Below are positions 34,302 through 43,787 of a DNA stretch of 54,172 nucleotides, one piece after another. This stretch comes from Verrucomicrobiota bacterium (GTDB lineage: Bacteria; Verrucomicrobiota; Verrucomicrobiia; Chthoniobacterales; JAFAMB01), in the NCBI GenBank assembly GCA_019239825.1, contig JAFAZK010000154.1:1-54172 (forward strand). Reading direction: 5' to 3'. The notes below the pieces were generated by a model, which saw only the letters and a program-made list of their open reading frames with translations, was not told where the DNA came from and ran no database searches. Each line of letters opens with the position of its first letter. The first letter of the stretch is position 1. Position numbers and translations under genes: made by a program.

Positions 34302-35219
34302 ATGGAACCTGCATCTGATCCATCTCGATTCGAGATAGTGGAACGAGCCGTCGAGCTCAGGGCTGACTCTAAGAGATTGGCAGAGCTATTGGCCGATGGA
34401 GCTGAGTTTATCGCGGTTTGGCGCGGGCAAAATCTTTTTGGTCAGAGTGGCCAAGGACAACCGGTTCTAGTCCCGGCTTCTAAGGCGCAACATCTGCCTA
34501 GCCCTATCTTCCTGGGGTTGCGGGCGGACGGTATGGGCCTGTTTGCGGTGAACGTAGCGGACGCGGAGAGCCATGACGCGGCCCTGCTGGCGATCGGTCT
34601 TGACGACGGAGCGGCGGCTTTCGTTCAGCTTCGCGATTTCACAGGAACGTTGTCCGCACATGAACGAAGCGCTTTGCTTTATTCGCGGGCTTTGCTGCAC
34701 TGGCACGATACCCAGAGATTTTGCAGCCGCTGTGGGAGTCCGACGGTGGCGACCGAGGCCGGCCACGTCATGATCTGTAGCAATCCGGAGTGCAAACATC
34801 AGTTTTTTCCCAGGAGTGATCCTGCGACCATTATGCTGGTTCATCGACCCGGTTTCTGTTTGCTCGGGCGGCAACCGAGCTGGCCCGAAGACATCTATTC
34901 GACGTTAGCTGGATTCGTGGAGGCCGGAGAGAGCGCCGAACAGGCGGTCGTTCGCGAAGTAAAAGAAGAAAGCGGGATCGAGATCCGCAACTTGCGCTAT
35001 TTCAGCACTCAACCCTGGCCCTTTCCTCAATCTTTAATGCTAGGTTTTTTTGCTGAGGCCGTCACAACCGATATCGTAGTCGGGAGCGAATTGGCGGATG
35101 CACGCTGGTTCAACGTTGAAGAGACCCGCAATGTGCTGGCTCGGCTTTCTGCGCGTTTCCCGCACTTGGACACGATCGCTCGGAAGCTGATACGCACTTG
35201 GTTAGAGGAGCAAGGCTGA
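34302..35219 (+). CDS. nudC: NAD(+) diphosphatase NudC
   Basis: A 305-residue NudC-type Nudix hydrolase. Zinc ribbon: FCSRCGSPT and ICSNPECKHQ. Nudix box GFVEAGESAEQAVVREVKEE, followed by the NudC-specific STQPWPFPQSLMLGF motif. The enzyme cleaves NAD(H) to NMN(H) and AMP and can remove NAD caps from RNA 5' ends. The TTG start at 34293 is three codons ahead of the ATG at 34302, which I prefer. The gene is bracketed on both sides by repeat elements of the same CGCAAAG family. Confidence 0.94.
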   Translation: MEPASDPSRFEIVERAVELRADSKRLAELLADGAEFIAVWRGQNLFGQSGQGQPVLVPASKAQHLPSPIFLGLRADGMGLFAVNVADAESHDAALLAIGLDDGAAAFVQLRDFTGTLSAHERSALLYSRALLHWHDTQRFCSRCGSPTVATEAGHVMICSNPECKHQFFPRSDPATIMLVHRPGFCLLGRQPSWPEDIYSTLAGFVEAGESAEQAVVREVKEESGIEIRNLRYFSTQPWPFPQSLMLGFFAEAVTTDIVVGSELADARWFNVEETRNVLARLSARFPHLDTIARKLIRTWLEEQG

Positions 35220-35233
35220 GAAACAGAAAAAAG

Positions 35234-35406
35234 CTCACGCAAAGCCGCAAAGGGAAGACAGGAAGCAAGGTACTTAGGTGGAACTGTCTGTAGCGCCGGA
35301 AGGAAACACCGGGATCAGTAAGCAGTAAGCGGACCAGGTTCGGAGTGGCGCACCGTTTTATTCGTATATCGCTTCTTTCCTTTGCGTCTTTGCGGCTTTG
35401 CGTGAG
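35234..35406. repeat. second CACGCAAAG-family element, 19-bp perfect ends
   Basis: CTCACGCAAAGCCGCAAAG at 35234-35252 is complemented exactly at 35388-35406, with flanking A- and T-runs continuing the stem (AAAAAA before, TTTTTT after). The interior contains ATCAGTAAGCAGTAAGC near 35314. The T-run after the right arm gives it the form of a terminator for nudC, though the loop is long. Confidence 0.85.
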
Positions 35407-35468
35407 TTTTTTCTTCAGTCTTCGGGCCTTGTATCGGTCAGAGTTTGTGAACAGATATTTCCAAGAAC

Positions 35469-36020
35469 GTGAAAGAGAAGATCATTCTATCCACAGTCAG
35501 CGCTTGGGAGCTGGGCGATCAGTTTGACTCCGCGCAAGCGCAGAAGAACGAAGCGTTGCGCGAAGCTAAAGTAGCCAAGCTGGACGGAGATCTCAGCGAA
35601 AACGCGCCCTACCAGGCCGCTAAAGAAAAGTTTCGGACCATGGGCCGGATCCAGAGACGATTGACCGGCGAAATGGATCATCTGTTAGAGGAGGGACATC
35701 GCTTGGTGGATCCGTTAACTTGGGTCAACGACAATGTACCCGAAGCGGTGGAGCTTGGTGCGGTGGTGGTGATTGATCTGGATAGTGAACGCGAGAAATT
35801 TCTGGTGGCGGGTGCTCGCGACCATCATATCCCCAATGAAGGCGATATCCTTCCGATTCCTTACACATCGCCTTTGGGCCACGCTTTGATCGGGAAACAT
35901 GCTAAGGAGAGCTTTAGCGTCACCATCCGAGACGCGGTGCGCCGCGTACACGTCCATTCTTTACGCCGCCCAACCCGAGAAGAGATTCTGGCGATCTTCC
36001 CGGCGTTAAAAGAAGGCTGA
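35469..36020 (+). CDS. GreA/GreB-family transcription elongation factor-like protein
   Basis: A 183-residue protein with the Gre architecture: an N-terminal coiled coil whose tip is LDGDLSENAPYQAAKEKF, matching GreA's GDLSENAEYHAAKE with the acidic Asp/Glu pair that rescues backtracked RNA polymerase, and a C-terminal FKBP-like domain (EAVELGAVVVIDLDSEREKF, ISPLGHALIGKH-like GHALIGKHAKESFSV). It is about 25 residues longer than E. coli GreA. The start is GTG at 35469 without a strong ribosome-binding site. It is a single gene between repeat elements. Confidence 0.85.
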   Translation: MKEKIILSTVSAWELGDQFDSAQAQKNEALREAKVAKLDGDLSENAPYQAAKEKFRTMGRIQRRLTGEMDHLLEEGHRLVDPLTWVNDNVPEAVELGAVVVIDLDSEREKFLVAGARDHHIPNEGDILPIPYTSPLGHALIGKHAKESFSVTIRDAVRRVHVHSLRRPTREEILAIFPALKEG

Positions 36021-36027
36021 GATTTCT

Positions 36028-36119
36028 CGGTAGGGACGAACTCCCGCTTGTCCGGGTATTTGTGGGGAGAAGGCTAAATCCGGGAAAACACGAATGAACG
36101 GGAGCTCGTCCCTCCCGAC
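36028..36119. repeat. inverted repeat, GGGACGAGCTCCCG family
   Basis: GGTAGGGACGAACTCCCGC (36029-36047) with TTGTCCGGG faces CGAATGAACGGGAGCTCGTC and CCTCCCG (36091-36117). It fills the gap between the convergent Gre-like and M29 stops. Other copies: 38364-38391 (overlapping the purN stop) and 50947-50978. Confidence 0.8.
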
Positions 36120-36124
36120 AAGTG

Positions 36125-37234
36125 CTACACCAGATTCTCCGGATTCAGCGCCTTTAGTTCTTGCAGAACAAATTTGCCGTCTTTTCTGACCAGCTTCTCG
36201 TCAAAATAGATTTCACCACCGCCGTACTCCGGACGCTGGATACAAACCAGATCCCAATGGACTTGGCTGCGATTTCCGTTATCCGCCACATCGTACGCTT
36301 GCCCAGGTGTGAAATGGAATGAGCCGGCGATCTTCTCGTCGAATAAGATGTCCCGCATTGGCTCGAGAATGAACGGATTGAAGCCGAGAGCGAATTCGCC
36401 GATGAACCTGGCTCCTTCATCGGTATCCAGGATTTCGTTGATTCGGCCGGTATTATTACCGGTCGCATCCGTTACTCGCCCGTTTTTAAACACCAGCTTG
36501 ATTGAATCGAACCCGGTGCCTTGATAGATGGTTGGGGCGTTGAATTGGATGTGACCTTGAACGGAGTCTTTCACCGGAGAAGTAAACACCTCTCCATCGG
36601 GGATATTATGGGCTCCACTGCAAGCGATCGTCGAAATGCCTCTAATACTAAAGTTCAAATCCGTCCCCGGCCCGGTGATTCGGACCCGGTCCGTGTCATT
36701 CATGAGTGCCACCAATGGTTTCATGGCAGCTTCCATTTTCGAATAGTTCAACGTGCAGACTCGAAAAAAGAAGTCCTCGAAGGCTTCCGTGCTCATTCCC
36801 GCCATCTGCGCCATGGAAGACGTCGGCCAGCGTAACACTACCCATTTGGTTTTGTTGACGCGCTGATCAAGTACCGGTTTGAGTAGCTTCATAGCGAGCT
36901 TCATCCGATCCGGTGGCACATCCGACTGTTCCGTGATGTTGTTACTCCCCCTTACGGCGATATAGGCGGCCACCCCCTTCATCCTCACCATCTCGTATTC
37001 GGCGATTAATTGGTATTGATTCTCTTCGGCTCCCCGCAGCAGTTCCCGATTGACGACATTACTTTGCAGACTGACCAGAGGAATAGCCCCTTTTTCGCGC
37101 GCTTTCCGAATAAGAGCGACGACGAGCTCAACTGGCACGTCGAAAGTATCGATAAGGACTTTTTCTCCGCTTTGTAGTCGGGTGGAATACCCAGTCAGCA
37201 CTTCGGCCAACTGATCGTAACGCGGGTCTTGCAT
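36125..37234 (-). CDS. M29-family metallo-aminopeptidase (AmpS/PepS-like)
   Basis: A 369-residue M29 thermophilic-type aminopeptidase. The family's dinuclear metal ligands can be picked out: Glu in [14 protein letters not shown], Glu in [13 protein letters not shown], His in [12 protein letters not shown] and the His/Asp pair in [11 protein letters not shown]. These enzymes release N-terminal residues from peptides in the cytoplasm. Length and motif order are normal. It is divergent from rfaE2 with about 75 bp between starts. Confidence 0.9.
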   Translation of the reverse strand: MQDPRYDQLAEVLTGYSTRLQSGEKVLIDTFDVPVELVVALIRKAREKGAIPLVSLQSNVVNRELLRGAEENQYQLIAEYEMVRMKGVAAYIAVRGSNNITEQSDVPPDRMKLAMKLLKPVLDQRVNKTKWVVLRWPTSSMAQMAGMSTEAFEDFFFRVCTLNYSKMEAAMKPLVALMNDTDRVRITGPGTDLNFSIRGISTIACSGAHNIPDGEVFTSPVKDSVQGHIQFNAPTIYQGTGFDSIKLVFKNGRVTDATGNNTGRINEILDTDEGARFIGEFALGFNPFILEPMRDILFDEKIAGSFHFTPGQAYDVADNGNRSQVHWDLVCIQRPEYGGGEIYFDEKLVRKDGKFVLQELKALNPENLV

Positions 37235-37310
37235 AGGAGGTAATGAACTGGAATTCGGTTAGACTTACTTTCAGAAAGTGGTACTGCAACTGAAAACGCC
37301 CTTTTTTAAC

Positions 37311-37784
37311 ATGCTAGGCAAAATCGTGCCTGAGGCTGACGCAGCCGTCATTAGAAAGAGTTATGCGGAGCAACAGCTAGTGTTCACTAATGGTTGCTTC
37401 GATATCCTCCACGTCGGGCACATCCGTTATTTAACCGCGGCGAAACAGTTGGGAGATATTCTCGTGGTTGGACTGAACAGCGACGATTCGGTTCGCCTGT
37501 TAAAAGGGCCTGATCGGCCGATTAATTCGGAGGCCGATCGCGCGGAAATTTTAGCGGCATTAGCTGTCGTGGACCATGTGGTGATCTTTCGGGAGCTTCG
37601 GGTCAACCGGTTAGTCACCCATTTGAAACCGGATTTGTACGTCAAAGGAGGAGATTACTCCATAGATAGCCTGGACCGTGGTGAGGTCGATGCGCTACGC
37701 TCAGTGGGCACTGAGATCAAGATTGTGCCACTTGTGCCAGGTAGATCCACGACCCGGCTGATTAATGCAATCCAGAACACATGA
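37311..37784 (+). CDS. rfaE2: D-glycero-beta-D-manno-heptose 1-phosphate adenylyltransferase (standalone RfaE2/HldE C-domain)
   Basis: A 157-residue cytidylyltransferase-fold enzyme: FTNGCFDILHVGHIRYLTAA carries the HxGH nucleotide-binding motif, then VVGLNSDDSVRLLKGPDRPI and the C-terminal ISTTR-like GRSTTRLI. It transfers AMP to heptose 1-phosphate in ADP-heptose synthesis for the LPS core. Here it is a separate protein, as in many non-enteric bacteria, without the kinase domain in the window. The ATG at 37311 is preferred to a GTG at 37278. It overlaps purN by four bases (ATGA). Confidence 0.92.
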   Translation: MLGKIVPEADAAVIRKSYAEQQLVFTNGCFDILHVGHIRYLTAAKQLGDILVVGLNSDDSVRLLKGPDRPINSEADRAEILAALAVVDHVVIFRELRVNRLVTHLKPDLYVKGGDYSIDSLDRGEVDALRSVGTEIKIVPLVPGRSTTRLINAIQNT

Positions 37785-38368
37785 ATAGGCGACTTAAGCT
37801 CGGAGTACTGGGATCGGGCAAAGGCTCCAATTTCAAGGCCCTTATGGAGCAGATTATTGATGGAAAACTACCCGCTGAAGTTCGGCTGGTAGTTTCCGAC
37901 GTACCGGATTCCGGTATCCTCTCTTACGCGCGTGACTTTCAGGTGCCGGCTCTTTTCGTAAACCCGGGCAAATATCGGACTCGATTGGAGACGGAGGTGG
38001 AGCACGATATCGCGCGGCTGCTTCAGGAAGCTGGCGCCGAGTTAGTGGTTCTAGCCGGGTTTATGCGGGTTCTAAAGGAGCCGTTGCTGAAAGCTTTCCC
38101 CAAGTCGATCATCAACATCCATCCATCTCTGTTACCGAAATATAAAGGCTTAGAAGCTTGGAAACAGGCTTTGGATGCGGGGGAAAAGGTCACCGGCTGC
38201 ACGGTTCATTACGTTGACGCGGCCGTCGATGCCGGCCACATACTCGGTCAACGAGAAGTAGCGATCCAACCGGATGACACTCCAGCGACTTTACACGCCA
38301 GGATCCAGAGAGCCGAACACGACCTGTTGCCAGAAGTCGTCCGGCAAATCGCGCAGGAACGGCGGTAG
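37781..38368 (+). CDS. purN: phosphoribosylglycinamide formyltransferase
   Basis: A 195-residue PurN: LGVLGSGKGSNFKALMEQI at the N-terminus, the catalytic block SIINIHPSLLPKYKGL and GCTVHYVDAAVDAGHILGQ with the conserved Asp. It formylates GAR with 10-formyl-THF in purine synthesis. The ATGA overlap with rfaE2 indicates coupled translation. The last codons and the TAG stop lie in the repeat word GGTAGGGATGAGCTCCCG, so the end of this gene is repeat-derived. Confidence 0.95.
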   Translation: MNRRLKLGVLGSGKGSNFKALMEQIIDGKLPAEVRLVVSDVPDSGILSYARDFQVPALFVNPGKYRTRLETEVEHDIARLLQEAGAELVVLAGFMRVLKEPLLKAFPKSIINIHPSLLPKYKGLEAWKQALDAGEKVTGCTVHYVDAAVDAGHILGQREVAIQPDDTPATLHARIQRAEHDLLPEVVRQIAQERR

Positions 38369-38411
38369 GGATGAGCTCCCGCTCGTCCGTGGGAAGATCT
38401 GATTAGCAGAG

Positions 38412-38670
38412 TTTTTGGTGGGGCGAGGCTCCCGATCATCCTATGACTGGCTGCGGAGAATTGGGCCCTGTAGCGTTACCTGATCCTGTAAGGCCTCTAG
38501 ATGCGCCGAGCCGCGGATCAATGTTTTGCCGTCAACGTGCGCTTGTCCGCGGCCCCACTGCAAACCCGGCTCGGCGCTCGTATTGGCGTAGCAAAACGTT
38601 TTCGGCGTCAGATGATTAACCTCTTCGCGAACCGTTACAAGGCCGTGCGGGAGCCTCGCCCCACCAAAAA
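38412..38670. repeat. element with perfect 23-bp inverted ends and an inner inverted pair
   Basis: Left end 38412-38434 (TTTTTGGTGGGGCGAGGCTC then CCG) and right end 38648-38670 are exact complements. Inside, GCGCCGAGCCG (38503-38513) pairs with CGGCTCGGCGC (38568-38578), with further partly matching GTTTTGCC/GCAAAACG words beyond. It has the same two-tier plan as the GGAGCCGC elements but a different sequence. No gene inside. With 38364-38391 and 38674-38699 it fills the 38369-38740 gap. Confidence 0.88.
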
Positions 38671-38673
38671 ACC

Positions 38674-39079
<406 letters not shown>

Positions 39080-39140
39080 GCAATGGCCAGTTTCCCCTCG
39101 CATCCATTACCGGCGGTCTCGGCGATCCCGGCTTTTGTCT

Positions 39141-39536
39141 ATGGATGAGGTGACCACCGTTTCTCCCGATCTGCAGGCCTCGCTGATTTGTGAAGATGTC
39201 AGGCAGGAAGTGAACGGCATGCAGACCCTGGTCGGCATCATAAATATGATTCCGGCCAGGGTGCTCCCCGTAGCCATCTTGAAGCTGTGCGTTTGGACCC
39301 GTTGGTGTGGTGGAATCGGGCGTTTCCGACAGGTTTCCCGGATCTTGGGCGCCGACGAAGAGCAAATCTTGGCAGAGTCCCAGATTGAGTTCGAATTAAA
39401 GGACATGGAGAGCCACGTTACCAACGTCAATCTGTTTACCGGTGTGCAGTTCCAACGTTATGGTTTGCACTACGTGGAGATCCTGTTGGAGAATGAACTA
39501 AGGCTACGCTATCCAGTTCCGGTTGTGAAAATCTGA
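39141..39536 (+). CDS. DUF6941-like protein, function unknown
   Basis: A 131-residue protein. The opening SLICEDVRQEVNGMQTLVGI resembles DUF6941 proteins, whose N-termini read like LLCDDVRxExNGKxxLIG; the rest is beta-rich with LPVAILKLCVWTRWCGG, ADEEQILAESQIEFELKD and a terminal strand pair GLHYVEILLENELRLRYPVP. No enzymatic motif, signal peptide or membrane segment is visible. The ATG at 39141 is chosen over a TTG two codons upstream. It lies between P-II and acs, all on the same strand. Confidence 0.65.
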   Translation: MDEVTTVSPDLQASLICEDVRQEVNGMQTLVGIINMIPARVLPVAILKLCVWTRWCGGIGRFRQVSRILGADEEQILAESQIEFELKDMESHVTNVNLFTGVQFQRYGLHYVEILLENELRLRYPVPVVKI

Positions 39537-39605
39537 GCGGCGTTCCCTTTTCGGATCCAAGTTTTTCGCGCGATGTTCTAATACCCCAAAAAGTCCCTCC
39601 TCCCC

Positions 39606-41555
39606 ATGAGCAATACGATTGAGTCGCACCTGATAGAAACACGGGTCTTTAAGCCGTCCGATGGCTTCGTGCAGCAAGCATTGATTCCAAGCCTGGAACA
39701 ATACAAGGAGCTCTACCAGCAATCCATCCAAGATCCGGAGGGTTTCTGGAGCAAACAGGCAACCGAACTCATTCTCTGGCAAAAAAAATGGGACACCGTG
39801 CTGAAGTGGGAAGCTCCGTTCGCCCAATGGTTCGTCGGCGGCAAGCTGAACGTCTCCGAGAATTGTTTGGACCGCCATTTGCAGGGACCGCGACGGAATA
39901 AAGCCGCCATAATTTGGGAAGGGGAACCGGGAGAAGTGCGGACCCTGACCTATCAGCAGTTACATCGCGAGGTTTCCAAATTTGCCAACGTTTTAAAACG
40001 CAACCACGTCCAAAAAGGGGATCGGGTTATTATCTACATGCCGATGTGCCCGGAAGCAGCTATCGCGATGTTAGCATGTGCTCGCATCGGGGCGGTGCAC
40101 TCGGTCGTGTTTGGCGGGTTCAGTTCCGCGGCCATCAAAGATCGGTTAAACGACTCTCAAGCGAAAGTGGTAATCACGGCTGATGGCGCATACCGGCGCG
40201 GCGCCATCGTTCAATTGAAGAAGAACGTAGATGAGGCGCTAAAGGATGGCTCTCAGGTCGAAAAAGTGATCGTGTTTCGCCGGGCCAATAACGAGATCTC
40301 GATTACCGAAGGACGAGATGTCTGGTGGCATCGCGAAATGGAATACGTCGACGCTCGGTGCGAGCCGGAAGCGCTCGACTCGGAAGATCCTTTGTACATT
40401 CTCTACACCAGCGGTTCAACCGGAAAGCCAAAAGGAATCCTGCATACCACCGGCGGCTATCTCCTCGGCGCTACCATGACCACAAAGTACGTTTTCGATC
40501 TGCACGAAGACGATCTTTACTGGTGTTCCGCCGATGTCGGCTGGGTCACGGGGCATAGCTACGTTGTCTACGGGCCGCTCAGCAATGGAGCCACGACCTT
40601 TATGTATGAGGGCGCTCCCAATTGGCCCGAACTGGATCGTTTCTGGAAGCTAATCGAGAAGTATGCCATCACGGTTTTTTATACTGCGCCCACGGCTATT
40701 CGCGCATTTATCCGCTGGGGAGACAGTTATCCCAAGAGCCACGACCTTTCTTCTCTGCGGCTGCTGGGGACGGTCGGTGAACCGATCAATCCCGAGGCGT
40801 GGATGTGGTACCAGACGGTGATCGGCGGAGGCCGTTGCCCAATCGTCGATACTTGGTGGCAAACCGAGACCGGCGGAATCATGATCACTCCTTTACCAGG
40901 TGCGACTCCGACCAAGCCGGGAAGCGCGACCTTGCCGTTCTTTGGTGTCGACGCAGCCGTGGTGGACGAAGCAGGCAAAGAAGTGCCGCCTAACGTCGGC
41001 GGTAAATTAATCATTCGTAAACCTTGGCCATCGATGCTGAGAACCATTTGGGGAGATAAGGCTCGCTACGAGAAAACGTATTGGTCCGATTTTCCCGGCT
41101 ATTATTTCACGGGCGATGGAGCTCGGCGAGATGAGGACGGTTACTTCTGGATCGTCGGCAGAATTGATGACGTCTTGAACGTTGCCGGCCACCGGCTGGG
41201 AACTTCAGAGATCGAGAGCGCCTTAGTCAGTCACGTAGGCGTCGCTGAGGCAGCTGTGGTTGGCAGACCCGATGAATTAAAGGGACAAGCAGTGGTTGCT
41301 TTTGTGACGCTAAAGCAGGGAACAAGTGCCTTACCGGAATTACGCGAGCAACTCCGGCAACACGTTGCCACTATGATCGGTGCTATCGCTCGGCCAGATG
41401 ACGTCAGGTTTGCCGAAGCTTTACCCAAGACACGCAGCGGTAAAATCATGCGTCGCCTGCTGAAAGAAATAGCCGCTGGAGGTCAAGTTACCGGCGATAC
41501 GACGACCCTAGAGGACCTGAGCGTCCTGGCCGCCTTAAAGGGTTCAGAGGAATAA
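39606..41555 (+). CDS. acs: acetyl-coenzyme A synthetase
   Basis: A 649-residue AMP-forming acetyl-CoA synthetase of full length. Visible motifs: P-loop [15 protein letters not shown] (about residue 262), [26 protein letters not shown] (about 415), [20 protein letters not shown] and the acetylation-site Lys in [15 protein letters not shown] (about 610). It activates acetate to acetyl-CoA through acetyl-AMP. The gene converges with gatA across a palindromic element. Confidence 0.96.
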   Translation: MSNTIESHLIETRVFKPSDGFVQQALIPSLEQYKELYQQSIQDPEGFWSKQATELILWQKKWDTVLKWEAPFAQWFVGGKLNVSENCLDRHLQGPRRNKAAIIWEGEPGEVRTLTYQQLHREVSKFANVLKRNHVQKGDRVIIYMPMCPEAAIAMLACARIGAVHSVVFGGFSSAAIKDRLNDSQAKVVITADGAYRRGAIVQLKKNVDEALKDGSQVEKVIVFRRANNEISITEGRDVWWHREMEYVDARCEPEALDSEDPLYILYTSGSTGKPKGILHTTGGYLLGATMTTKYVFDLHEDDLYWCSADVGWVTGHSYVVYGPLSNGATTFMYEGAPNWPELDRFWKLIEKYAITVFYTAPTAIRAFIRWGDSYPKSHDLSSLRLLGTVGEPINPEAWMWYQTVIGGGRCPIVDTWWQTETGGIMITPLPGATPTKPGSATLPFFGVDAAVVDEAGKEVPPNVGGKLIIRKPWPSMLRTIWGDKARYEKTYWSDFPGYYFTGDGARRDEDGYFWIVGRIDDVLNVAGHRLGTSEIESALVSHVGVAEAAVVGRPDELKGQAVVAFVTLKQGTSALPELREQLRQHVATMIGAIARPDDVRFAEALPKTRSGKIMRRLLKEIAAGGQVTGDTTTLEDLSVLAALKGSEE

Positions 41556-41560
41556 AACCT

Positions 41561-41866
41561 TTAAGGTAAGAAGTGAGATGTGAGAGGTGAGAAGTGATAG
41601 GATGCGCCTCACGCGAAGAAAGCCAAATGTCGGAGCTACCATAAGGGGAGCCGCATTAGAGATGTGCGGCCTTTAGATTCGGAAAAGGTTTATCGCGTAG
41701 GTCGCTGAAGGGCGTATTTGCCGCGGCTCCCTGTTGGCGTGGCGACCCGGCCTCCCAAGGGCGTCGCGTCTATCCGAGCGCCATATCTGCAACGATTTGT
41801 CAGCGTCGGCATGCGGGTAAGCTAAAACGCGGAATGCAACTCCCCTCCGTTTGCTTCTCACCTAAG
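41561..41866. repeat. palindromic element D, GGAGCCGC relative, between convergent acs and gatA
   Basis: Outer words TTAAGGTAAGAAGTGAGATG and GAGGTGAGAAGTG (41561-41598) face GCTTCTCACCTAAGAG (41853-41867). Inner words GGGGAGCCGCATTAG (41645) face a GGAATGCAACTCCCCTCC stretch (41831-41848), with GCCGCGGCTCCC at 41720-41731 inside. Its right edge enters gatA and supplies that gene's stop. No gene seen in the gap. Confidence 0.7.
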
Positions 41867-43309
41867 AGGAGGCTTCAGCCGATGCCAATCGGTGCTTTGC
41901 TCGTAGGTATTCGCCACTTGTAAGATAGTGGCTTCGTTAAGGGTTTTGCCTAGAATTTGCAGCCCGATCGGCAGTTTCTTTCCTTCCACCTCGGCAAAGC
42001 CGCACGGGATACTGATCCCGCAAATGCCGGCCATGTTCGCAGCCAAAGTGAAAACGTCGGCCAGATACATTTGCAGCGGGTCATTGGTCCGTTCTCCTAA
42101 CTTGAAAGCGGGCGTGGGAGAAGTCGGGCAGAGGATGGCATCAACTTTGGCAAAAGCATCGTCAAAGTCGCGCCGGATCAAAGTCCTCACCTTTTGCGCC
42201 CGAAGATAATAGGCGTCGTAGTAGCCGGAGCTTAGGGCATAAGTACCCAGAATAATCCGTCGTTTCACCTCCTGGCCAAAACCTTCTTCCCGGGTCTTGC
42301 CGTAGTGATCCAGCAATCCGGTTATCCCGTCGGCCCGAAAACCATACCGGACGCCGTCGAAGCGGGCGAGATTTGCTGAGGCCTCAGCTGGAGCGATGAT
42401 GTAATAAGTGCTCAGTGCATGCTCGGTGTGCGGAAGCGAAATATCGACGATCTTCGCTCCCAGCTTTTCGTACCAAGCCACGGCGGCTCGCACGGCCTCC
42501 TCAACCTGAGGGTCGAGCCCTTCGATGAAATATTCCTTGGGCAGACCCAACGTGAGATTTTTTACTCCTTTGTCGAGATCGGCTGTGTAATCAACAACTG
42601 CCTCATCCAACGTCGTTGAATCACACGGGTCTACCCCGCTGATGACGTTCATGATCATAGCCGCGTCCCGGACATCCTTGGTAAGAGGTCCGATCTGGTC
42701 CAAAGACGAAGCAAACGCAACTAGCCCATATCGAGACACTCGTCCGTAAGTTGGCTTAATGCCCACGCAACCGCAGAGGGCGGCAGGTTGCCGAATAGAC
42801 CCTCCGGTGTCAGAGCCCAGCGCGGCCAATGCCTCATCCGCAGCAACCACAGCCGAGGATCCGCCGCTTGAGCCTCCGGGCGTCCTGTCCGGATCCCACG
42901 GGTTTCGGGTCGGACCGAATGCAGAGTTTTCAGTAGAAGATCCCATGGCGAACTCGTCCATGTTAGTCCGCCCAAAGGGAATCGCGCCGGCTGCTCGCAA
43001 CTTCTTAATAACCGTGGCATCGAACGGAGCGACGTAGCCCTGTAGAATCTTCGAAGCGCAGCCGCAGGGATGGCCTTGAACGCTGACCACGTCCTTGATC
43101 GAAATAGGGATACCTCCCAGCGGGAGCGAAACATCCGCGTGTTCGGCGTCTTTTAAAGCGCGCTCGGGATCGAACGACAGGTACCCGTGAACGGCGCCAT
43201 CGACCTGTTCGATTCGTCTAACTAGATCCTCAACAATCTCTTTCGGGGATATCTCTTTTTGCCGGAGCAGGTCCTGAGCTTTGTGAACCGTGAGTGAAGA
43301 AAGCGCCAC
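41858..43309 (-). CDS. gatA: Asp-tRNA(Asn)/Glu-tRNA(Gln) amidotransferase subunit A
   Basis: A 483-residue GatA. Amidase signature: the catalytic Lys in GGIPISIKDVVSVQG and the Ser-Ser pair in TPGGSSGGSSAVVAADEALA, followed by GSDTGGSIRQPAALCGCVGI. It liberates ammonia from glutamine for transamidation of mischarged tRNA. The start is GTG at 43309, two bases after the gatC stop. The last codons (LKPPLR) and the TGA are in the repeat word CTTAGGTGAGAAG. gatB is outside the window. Confidence 0.96.
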   Translation of the reverse strand: MALSSLTVHKAQDLLRQKEISPKEIVEDLVRRIEQVDGAVHGYLSFDPERALKDAEHADVSLPLGGIPISIKDVVSVQGHPCGCASKILQGYVAPFDATVIKKLRAAGAIPFGRTNMDEFAMGSSTENSAFGPTRNPWDPDRTPGGSSGGSSAVVAADEALAALGSDTGGSIRQPAALCGCVGIKPTYGRVSRYGLVAFASSLDQIGPLTKDVRDAAMIMNVISGVDPCDSTTLDEAVVDYTADLDKGVKNLTLGLPKEYFIEGLDPQVEEAVRAAVAWYEKLGAKIVDISLPHTEHALSTYYIIAPAEASANLARFDGVRYGFRADGITGLLDHYGKTREEGFGQEVKRRIILGTYALSSGYYDAYYLRAQKVRTLIRRDFDDAFAKVDAILCPTSPTPAFKLGERTNDPLQMYLADVFTLAANMAGICGISIPCGFAEVEGKKLPIGLQILGKTLNEATILQVANTYEQSTDWHRLKPPLR

Positions 43310-43311
43310 GT

Positions 43312-43599
43312 TTATTCCACCACTTTGGTTACGATGAATAAACCCTGAGCTTGACGCGGCGCATTGGCCAGCACGACCTCGCGGTCGAGTGACGGTCGGG
43401 TCTCGTCCTCACGAAAGACATTGTAGACCGGGAAACTGTGCGCAGTCGGTTCAACCTGACTCACATCGAGCTGGTTAAGCTTCTCGACATGCTCGAGCAC
43501 GTGACCAAGCTGCGACTCGAAGGTAGCAATCTCGGCAGGCACCAGTTTTATCCGAGCAAGCTCGGCCACATATCGCACATCGAATTTTGTCGCGCTCAT
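43312..43599 (-). CDS. gatC: Asp-tRNA(Asn)/Glu-tRNA(Gln) amidotransferase subunit C
   Basis: A 95-residue GatC: FDVRYVAELARIKLVPAEIA, QLGHVLEHVEKLNQLDVSQV, EPTAHSFPVYNVFREDE and a terminal APRQAQGLFIVTKVVE, all in family order. It stabilises and wraps around GatA in the GatCAB complex. It directly precedes gatA with two bases between stop and start, so the two are co-transcribed. Confidence 0.95.
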   Translation of the reverse strand: MSATKFDVRYVAELARIKLVPAEIATFESQLGHVLEHVEKLNQLDVSQVEPTAHSFPVYNVFREDETRPSLDREVVLANAPRQAQGLFIVTKVVE

Positions 43600-43649
43600 C
43601 GAGAAGTCCTAACGAATAGAATGTGCTGGAAACGCCGTCAACGTCCTTG

Positions 43650-43787
43650 AGAAACGCCGTCATCGCCGGGAACGGGGTCACTTTGTGTGTGTGCGTGAAA
43701 ACACAGCGAAATCATGATTTTGAGCGTTGACGATTCGGGCTGCCGGATCCGCAAATCCGTTCCGGCGTTCACGGCGATCCCGGCGTT
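43650..43787. repeat. inverted repeat of AACGCCGTCATCGCCGGGAA words
   Basis: GAAACGCCGTCATCGCCGGG and AACGG (43651-43675) face CCGTTCCGGCGTTCACGGCG and ATCCCGGCGTT (43757-43787). The right arm ends on the stop codon of the minus-strand coiled-coil gene, and the left arm begins 50 bp before gatC. Confidence 0.65.

Noticed and set aside
43475..43681. A 68-codon minus-strand frame with several Cys (CAICGRACSDKTG)
   Set aside because: It lies mostly in another frame of gatC on the same strand and runs through the AACGCCGTC repeat; gatC is certain, so this is a shadow.
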